Assembly (NCBI RefSeq): GCF_018691265.1
Contig: NW_024881296.1
Span: 9,207,427 to 9,271,426 of the forward strand
Direction of reading: 5' to 3'
Origin: Tyto alba
Taxonomy: Eukaryota > Chordata > Aves > Strigiformes > Tytonidae
Length of the DNA: 64,000 bases
Below the pieces are notes generated by a model. That model was given only the letters and a program-made list of their open reading frames with translations. It was not told the DNA's origin and searched no databases. The position numbers were made by a program, and so were the translations under genes. Positions 52,101-61,100 of the stretch are shown piece by piece. Each line of letters opens with the position of its first letter. Position 1 is the first letter of the stretch.

Positions 52101-55100
52101 GAATATGGAATATGAAAACAGGTATAAGCCACGCAGTTTTGTTTATTTGTGATTCACTTGTTTTTTTACTAAATTCAGTTTTGTTACTAGTTTTTAGATA
52201 AGTGAAACTTCTTTGAATCCTTAATGTATTTGCAGTTCCATGATTTCAGTTTGTATAAATAGTATTTTTTATACTGCTGCTATAGCACAATTTTGAGACA
52301 AAGCACAGTTTCTGAAATTGAATTGATTTTTCATACTTATGCAGGATGTGAAAAATCGACGAAATCCTCGCCTTGTACCTTATGCTCTTTTGGATGATCG
52401 GACGAAGAAGTCAAACAAAGACAGTCTTCGGGAAGCTGTCCGCACCCTTCTAGGCTATGGTTACAACCTGGAAGCTCCTGATCAAGATCATGGTAATTTT
52501 TCTGTTGTTCTCTCTCTCAAAAAAAAATTCAGAATATTCCACTCCACTACTGGATTTGTTGGTCCAATAAAACAATCTGAACAGGTACGGTGTCTCCAAA
52601 GCTAATAGGTGCTTTTCTCTATCTTCTGTTGTTTGTATTTCCCTTTGAGCTTACTTTCCTTGTTTCCTTTTGTGTTGTGGCCTCAAATGAAGAATTACAA
52701 AATTAAAAATTTTTACATTTTAAATCAGTGATAGGATTTCTTTGTGTTTCATATACTTCCTTTCACTCTTCATTTTGTAGATTTGATAGTTCAGATGAAT
52801 CAAAATTAAAAGCCTAAGCAGTTTAGATCAGGGTTGTGATTGCTACAAGAGACTATCCTAAAATGCATAAAATCAGAAAAACTTGTTTACCATCTTGCTC
52901 AATATATGGTCTTATCTCAAGGAATAAAATATATGGTTACTTTTAAAATAGATGCATAAATTTTAATTAAAATTTTTTTATTAGTACTATATTTGTTATT
53001 TCAAGACAGAATATCAAAATTGCTAAGAAAAAGATCATATGTAAATACAGTAGATGTGAATTTTATATTGCTACAGTTTTAACTCTAAATAATGAAGAAT
53101 TCTACAATTCATGTACAATCTTCTATTTAAACACTTAAAGCTACAAGGTGAAATTTTCAAAGACAAATGCTTACAAACCAGTTTCTATGAGTGTCAAACT
53201 TAGAGCATTTAAGTTTCCTGGACTTTCTCAGATCTTTGAATTTGAATATACTATACGTAAATTTTAACTCACTTCTTACAAATGTTTTCTTTGAATTGCA
53301 TCACTGCCAGATTGAATATTTTATTGATACTGCAGGCAGTATTTTCAACATATATAGTCTGAATTTGAGACATTCTAAACGGGAAAAAAAATTGAAAACT
53401 AGATAAAATTTTAATAAAGAAGTTTTAAATAAACAGTACACAACATTTACCTCAGTAACTGCAGAACATAAAATGTTAGAGTAAAAGAAATCATGAGACA
53501 TAACGTACAAATAAACTAAATTATCTTATAGATTTTGGCTTTTAAAACAACAGGTTTTTGTCATGCTGAGATCAAGTTGTAAGGCAGAACACAAGAGAGG
53601 GATATTCTTGGTATTGTACTGTCAATCTGGAACAGCGACTGCACATACAGAAAGTAAATGGTAACATAATAGAAGTAACCCCTCAGCAACCATTTTACTG
53701 AAATTCACTTGGAGATATGGAAATACGGAATAATCAAATAAAATTGAAACTTACATGCCTATAATGTCAGCAATGTGTGGAAAGTTTGAGAAATATGTCT
53801 AAACCTTATCCTATCAATACTTTGACTAATGAATTAATCTTTTTCATGCTTTATATAGTGATAGTATTGTTAAATTTAGACCTACTCAGGCCATAGACCT
53901 TCGGTAAAGCATTTCTGCAGATTTAACTCATACCCAAAATGTACACAGGGAACCTGCCATTTTCAGATTCTTTTCCAAAGCACATACATGCTCTTGTCCT
54001 CAGCTTTTATGAGAGGCTGATATGAAATATTACACTTTTAAATATGAGGCATCACTAATACCATGAATATGTAACAAGGCTGGATTGATGAATGGGCAAA
54101 ACAACGTTTCCTAATGGAGTAGACTGTTTTGGTGGCAAAATTGTTAAATCTGCCTATGCCTAGTCTGGAGAGTTTAAGGCTGCTGCGTAATCTTGTAATT
54201 TCTTTGCCTCCCACTGTGGGAAGGAAATGCTGCCTAGAGTGAGCAAGCGTGGCTTCTGCTTGGTTCTGAGAAAGTAGGTTGGCTGGTATAGGAGGCTTTT
54301 GCCTATTGTGTATATAAAGGGGCTGTCTAGTGGTGTAGGGTGAGAGGGGAGAGAGCACACTCATTTTCCACAATCTCCTCCAAATCCCACTGAACAATAT
54401 TAATCCCCTTTCCTTATTTACAGCTCTGAGAACCACGTGCACTTGCCTTTCCTTGGAAATGAACTGCTAGAAATTTTATTTTTTCCTTACGATGCAGAGA
54501 TCCTTGAGCTAGTTTAGTGCATGGAGTTACTAATGAGATATAAAGAACACAATTGCAATCCTTGCATTTGAAGTGTCATCAATCCTGTTGCAAAATTTCC
54601 AGAGGAAAGGACCTGCAGAACAGTGCCCCACGAACTGGTCTTTCTTAAAGACTGGAATTGCATTCAGAAAAAGATTTTTTTACTCATTTCGGGGATTTAG
54701 ATTTTACAGTTTATGACCCTCTCAAGTTTTTGAGATGCATAAAACATGTTATAGAGATCCTGTTTCATCAGCCAAAATCCTTACTGTTATTAAAGGATTT
54801 AGAGCCCTCTAGTGGTGTTCTGCATCTCCTTTAATTAATTTTATTTTGAACATTGATTTAGAAAGCTCTGTAGTGTCATTTTTTATGCTTTATTATTATT
54901 ACTATTATTACTTCCTGGTTTTCCACATCAGCTCTATTTTTGGATATCTTAGAATCTATAGGGCATTAGTTTACTTAGAATTTAAAAAGACAACAAATCT
55001 TCAGGTGCCATCCTTTATGGTGGTTCATCTCCTGTATAGGTGAGATACTGAGGGCCTTCAAAAGTGTTTTTAGGGCATTAATTGTGTAGACCATCAAAAA

Positions 55101-58100
55101 GAAAATTTTACTGATAAAGAATTATGTAGTGGAAAGTTCAGACTTGCTTACAGGAAACTTAATGAGCCTGACCTAACTGAAGTCAGGCATTTGGTGGCCT
55201 GAGAGGCGATAGTAAGTTCTGAGGGATGTAATTTTATAGGGTATTTGACATAATATTGGACATGTGGACCTTGATGTGGCTGAGAAAACAGAATAAGAAG
55301 TGAGAGGTTCTAAATGTGGTCTGACAGACAGGTAGGTGCAGACATACTTGATCCAGTAACAAACTCAGGAAGATGAGGAATTATGATGATCATACTGGAA
55401 TACTGAATTTTCAAAGGCTGCACAGGCTTTAATACCTTGCAAATTTGTGGGAAAAGATCCAGAATACTCTAGGCATTCTTTTTCCTAATCTGAGAAAAAG
55501 AGTCAGAGTGATCCCTGAGTTCTGTGATTTGATTAATGGAAAGAAAACTATGTAAAATACCAGAGAATAGGGTAGTTGAGAAAACTTAAGGAAAAAAGAT
55601 CAAGGGTTTGATTCAGCATTGATTTGCGTGCTTTGTGGAATTGTTTTCATTTTTTAAAAGTGTGATTTTTGTAATTTCAAGCTACCTTATGGTTTGAATT
55701 GATAATAAGGTCTTAGAAAGAAGTGTCAGAAACAGATTGTAGGACTGTGTTAATCAGTAGAGAACAGTGAGGGAGGTTTGTATATACTCATCATATAGGG
55801 TTGTACTTGAAGCTATTTTAGCAGAAGATACTACATAAAGAAAATCTGCAGAGTAGTGAAAGGCAGCTCAGTGAGGGAAAACTCTCACTATCTACTGATA
55901 TAAAATATTGAAGGAAAGCAGAAAAGATAGGATTAAAAGTGTTTAAAAGGATGTTAAAAATGGCCATCTCCAAGGCACCAAATAGGCTCATGAGTAGTAG
56001 TATTCAAGTAATATTCATAAACTAAATGTCCTTGGACAATTTTTCTGAACATGTTCCTTAGATAGTAGGTGGATGCCACATAGCTGTAGATGAATCAATA
56101 AAGGCATTTTTTCAAGACAGTATGTTCCGCGCAGTAAGGGACAGAAGGAAATTGGAGAAGAAGGTGAGTCTCAGAATTGTGGTTTTGTGAGTGACAGAAA
56201 CAAAAGTACATTTCAGTTGAAACAGATTGATCTGGAATGGATGGTGGGATAACACAGGGAAAGAGCGGAAGTGGGTGCAAAGGGGTGGGATAACCCACAA
56301 GAGAACTGGGACGGATAGATGGAGAGTTGGGTCAGATCTTAGACATCCAGGTCCCAAACGGTACTGTTTGGAGTTGTCAAGAAAAAGGGAGAAAATAAAT
56401 ACATTATATGTCTCAAATCAGTACATTTACCAGCATACTTCTGCCTTTAAAAATCATTGCTTGTACATTCCACAAATACTATAAAGCATAAATGTGAGGC
56501 ATAAACTGAGCTTGTTTCTACTGCTGTTATGGAGCAGATAGAATTAACATGTTTACATTTTTACCATTCCCTCGAGGTTTCTTTTCTCCTCTTTCTCTGA
56601 AGCAGCACAATAACAACAGTTTACTTTTTTTTTTTTTTTTTTTTTCAGTATCTTTTATGCCATTATTCTTTTGTGGAGTAAGAGAATCTGTGAATACATT
56701 TAGAAGGAATAAGTTGAATGTGTCAAAGTTTAACTTTAGCCTCCTTTGAAACTCTTCATGTAGTCATTTTGGTCTTTGAGAAAAGATAATTATATTTACC
56801 TGACAAAGAGTGACTTTTAACTTAAACACTCTTAAACTGGCTTGTTATGAATCACTTGCAATTAAGAGAATTTTGGAAAGAAGCATGGTAAACTATGATA
56901 AGACAAGCACATGAGATCATGCTGCAGATACTTCACCAAATGAGAAGTCTGTGAAGGCTTTTGTTTTCACACAGCTGTTAATTTATTTTACACTCTCTTG
57001 CACTAGACAAGAAATGTGAACAAGTGCTTTTTCTTCATCTCAGCTTGACAATTGACAAAGAGTAACTCTGAAGTGAGAAGTGGTGGTTAAGGCACTCTGT
57101 GAAGTTTTGTAGTCATCTGACTATCTCTTCAACTGTGTGAAAGATAATAAAGGAGAATATTCAACACAATTCAAACCTTTCATCGTGTTATTTCTGTTAT
57201 TTCACTAGCTAGATATTTTCTAAATAGTACCTTGGCAGTGACTAGGTTTTTCTTTGTTCTTGAACAGTAACTTGCTTTGCCTTGAACAGTTGTCTTTAAC
57301 ACTACTTTTATGCCCTTCTTAAGGGCATCTTTATTCTTTCCAGACTTGCTGCCCTTCATCTTGAAGTTAATGTATTTTTTCCTGAAGCAGGAGTATAATT
57401 ACTTTGGGTTTATTGTTAAGTTGTCATACAAGTCTTCTTTTCATGATTCCTATCCTCAATTTTCCATTGCTTCTGCAAAAACATGTAGATTGCAACCTTC
57501 CTTCTATTATTTATTATAATGACTAAGAAAGATAGTAATAAATTTTTATAACAATGGCATCCTTGAGAAATCTGAGTTTTAGAATACAGATGAGAAGATT
57601 AGGTGAATTGATCACAGTCTCTAAGTAAAGATGTCTTAGTTGAGAAATCTTGTCTCAGAGAAACATTTATCTTTTGTGGTGATTGGAAGATTAATTTAGT
57701 CTGTATTTTGTTGGGGTTTGTATGTTTGGTGTTTTTTATTTTGTTTAAAATAACTGAGAGCCCACTTCACAGAATCACAGAATTGTTGAGGTTGGGAGGG
57801 ACCTCTTGAGATCATCTGGTCAAGCAGGGTCAGCTAAAGCAAGTAGCCCAGGAACATGTCCAGATGGGTTTTGATTACTTCCAAGGATGGAGTCTCCACA
57901 ACTTATGGCAACCTGTTCCAGTGTTTGACCACCCTCACAGGAAAAAGTGTTTTCTTGTGTTCACATGGAATTTCATGGTTTTTAACTTGTGTCCATTGCC
58001 TCTTGTCCTGTCACTGGGCACCACTGGGAACAGTCTGGCTTCCTCTTCATTTCATTTCATTTCATTTCATTTCATTTCATTTCATTTCATTTCATTTCAT

Positions 58101-61100
58101 TTCATTTCATTTCATTATTTCATTCTAACAGGTATTTACACTCATAAATTAAATTAATCCCTAAGCCTTCTCTTCTCCAGGCTGAGCAGTCTCAGGTATC
58201 TCTGCCTCTCCTCATAAGAAAGATGCTCCAGTCCCTTATTCATATTTATGGCCCTGTGCTGTACTTGTTTCAGTAAATCGATGTCTTTCTTGCACTGGGG
58301 AATCCAGAACTGGATCCAGCACTCCAGATGTGGCCTCACTAGTACCAAGTAGAGGGGAAGGATCACCTGTCTGGACCTGCTGACAAGGCTGTTCCTTATA
58401 CACTCCAGGATACTTCTGTCATTCTTTGATGCGAGGCTACATTACTGGCTTATGTTCCAGTTGTTGACCAGAACTGCCAGGTCCTCCTCTGCCGAGCTGG
58501 TTTCCAGCTGCTCAGTCCCCACTGTATTCCGTTGCCTGGTGTTATTCCTCCCTAGGTGCAGGACTACATTTCCCCTTGTTGAACTTCATGACATTCATCT
58601 CAGCCCAATTCTCCAGCCTGTTGATGTCCCTCTGAATGGCAGCACAACTGTCTGGTGTATCAGTGGCTCTAGCTGCTCTTTCCAGTTCTGTGTCATCTGC
58701 AGGTTTGCTGTGGGTGTATTCTGTTCCATTATCCAGGTCATAAATGAAGATGTTGAACAGCATTGGCTCCTATACCCCTGTAGACCCCAGTACCCCTGGG
58801 GCGCTCCGTTATAGCACCCATCTCGGTCTCCAGTCATGTGAGTTATCCCACCATGTTTCTGTGATCCCAGTGAGGATAGTAGCCCTGTAACTGCACTCAG
58901 ACTTCCAAATTCACTGTTTTTTTTTCTCCTCCCCATTCTGTATGAATTAGTGTAGAGTCATTTCAGAGAGGTACCCAAGCGTCCTGATTCCCCAGAAGGG
59001 GCAAGGGGAAGCCCATAAGGATGTTCTGCAAGCGTTTTCTTCTTTTCATGCGCAAAGGGATTCCTTTGCCATTTATTTTCACTACCTTCATTTTATCAGT
59101 ATTTGAATACAGTACTTTCTGCGTTGGATTTTTTTCTTTACTTTTATTTTATTTTGTAATCCTTACAGCGATGAGACTGGATGTGTGCAGTGGGATAATG
59201 GAAAAATTCAGGATCTTCCGCACAGAAAAGACTTACGCAGTGAAGTCTGGGAAGTGGTACTTTGAGTTTGAGGCAGTTACTGCAGGAGACATGAGAGTTG
59301 GCTGGACCAGGCCGGGTTGTCTGCCAGATCAGGAACTTGGCTCAGATGAAGAAGCTTTTGTTTTTGATGGCTTTAAGGTTTGTATATGTTTATCTGTAAT
59401 AATATGAGTGATTGCAAAATTTTTTTTTTTTCATCTTATTCTGTGTGTCATTGCCTCAACTTATTTGCCTTCTTTAATTTGTGTTTTATGAAATTATTTC
59501 TCCCTCTCTTTGAGGGCCTACGTGGAATGAGGATCAATGTCACCTGAAAAATTAATTAACAGGGTTTGACATTTCTTTTAATTTTTTCAGATCTTCAAAG
59601 TATTTGTACAGTATATATAAAGCATTGAAAATCCAAGTGATTTACTCAAATTCAGAATACTGGATGAGCTGTAATTAACTATGAATCATTTATTTAAATT
59701 TTTACTCTTGTTCTCTTTATAAGAAGTGCCATTAGGAAATAAGTATGGTTAAGATTATTAGTATTGAGCATTTGAGGTAAACTCTGATACAAGTTTTTTA
59801 TAGGAATTTAAAAGTTACAAAGAGTATACGTAGGTATTCATAGAAATCCTTATAGTTTAAAGTAATTAAATATGATAGAACCAGTAATTTTTGCTCAAAT
59901 TTAACTCTGCAATGACAGATTGAAATCTAGTACTAAAAATATATAGGAAAACAAGCTATTTCATATGTTACTGATTTTCATCAGAATAGGTTAAATGACT
60001 CAGTAAAACTTTTTATTTCTGTATGAAGGCAAGTTCAACTGCTATCCCAACGCTAATTTCTATTAAGGCTACTGATGACTCATGTCAAAATGTTTCTTGT
60101 ATCTGATGGTGGAATTAATTTCCTTTATTACTATTACAATATGTAACAGAAATCAGCAGTGTTCCTGGCATGGCTAGATCAAGCTCTCAAGATGTATTTT
60201 ATTCATGTTATTGTAATTGAATTTTTTTTCCCGGTCTTGTATTACATGAGAAGATGCCTTAAAAAGAGAACTGAAAAGATGTTTTTGTAAAATATCTGAT
60301 TGGCTTAAGTAAAATATTGAAGTCCTGTGTCTTTACTAGAATAGCTGTGTAGTAGTTTGCCTTCTGTATCTTATGTTTTGACCTTTACGTCTCAATTCAC
60401 AAAGCTATTTTGTTGCCTTTGATTTTGATGGGTTCTCTCCTTAGGTGGAGAAAAGTTTTTGACCTTCAAGATACACAGGCTCATTGTTTTGTAGGATTTT
60501 CAGGATGGATACAGAGGATAAATATCTACTTGTCATGGCATATATGAATAGAGAACCTATTTCTAATTAACACTGCTTTGTTTTATGTGTGTTACAATAG
60601 TTTTTAATAGATGTTAATTTATTTGAATTCCAATTTGAGACCTCATCCAAAGCCTTTGCAGTCTTTGACTTGAAGATCAGTCATATGAATCATTATTCAT
60701 GCCCTCAGCTACTCTGGAATCTACCAGAAGCTCAGAGTGCTTGTCCTACTCACAGACAATTCTGTTCCTTCCAAAATCTGGTATTAAAGGAAGTTTAGTT
60801 TATTTTGTATATCACATTTTTAGAATTATACTGAAGAAACAATAAAGTTTGTTTGGAAGCAATGTATTTATAGGCTACTAGATTAAATAAAAGCAATTGA
60901 TTAAAAATAGTTTGTGAAGCAGCTAGTTAACATTGTAACTGATAGCATGTAATTTTCATTACAAGTCTTTCATGGAGCTTCTGCAAAAAAAAAAAAAAGT
61001 CATGCTTTTGTTACTAAAATGCTGAAATAGCAAATTTCCCTATAAGCTAGCATAGCAACATTGTACAATACTATATGTGAGGGGTGCTTGCAGGAAGTTA

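Larger units (their letters stand above)
41881..52344. other. Intron l-m (largest)
   Basis: 10.5 kb. It contains the candidate exon at 46210-46305, a duplicated 48-bp motif at 47623-47670 and 49305-49352, and a long T/G-rich tract at 49610-49712. A stop-free frame of about 120 codons ends at 45808 but has no recognisable product. Confidence 0.85.
57768..59015 (-). mobile_element. CR1 LINE, internally deleted, with endonuclease and RT remnants
   Basis: It runs antisense to RYR2. Its 3' end is at the left (CACAGAATCACAGAATTG). Minus-strand translation gives the RT C-terminal region ([13 protein letters not shown], then [12 protein letters not shown] and LSYEERQR) at 58154-58366, and RT palm motifs ([15 protein letters not shown], then ADDTE and [20 protein letters not shown]) at 58542-58763. 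Upstream of these, at about 58830-59015, is the N-terminal endonuclease block containing [13 protein letters not shown]. Endonuclease and RT meet at about 58805-58830, so the middle of ORF2 is gone. Stops and frameshifts make it a relic. A (TTTCA)n array sits in the region between the coding remnant and the 3' end. Confidence 0.88.
52493..59168. other. Intron m-n
   Basis: 6.7 kb. A poly-T run lies at about 56627-56645 and an internally deleted CR1 element with a (TTTCA)n expansion at 57768-59015. The rest shows no recognisable element. Confidence 0.86.

Noticed and set aside
52493..52605. Open frame continuing past exon m with a CAG|GTACGG donor at 52584, and a possible 52-nt exon at 52533-52584 containing an FRIF-like motif in translation
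   Set aside because: Neither the 92-nt extension nor the 52-nt exon keeps the phase needed by exon n, so either would frameshift. The FRIF resemblance is likely chance.
56121..56163. Possible exon ending at a consensus AAG|GTGAGT donor
   Set aside because: 43 nt with the visible acceptor (29 nt with the next), neither a multiple of three. Inclusion would break the frame.
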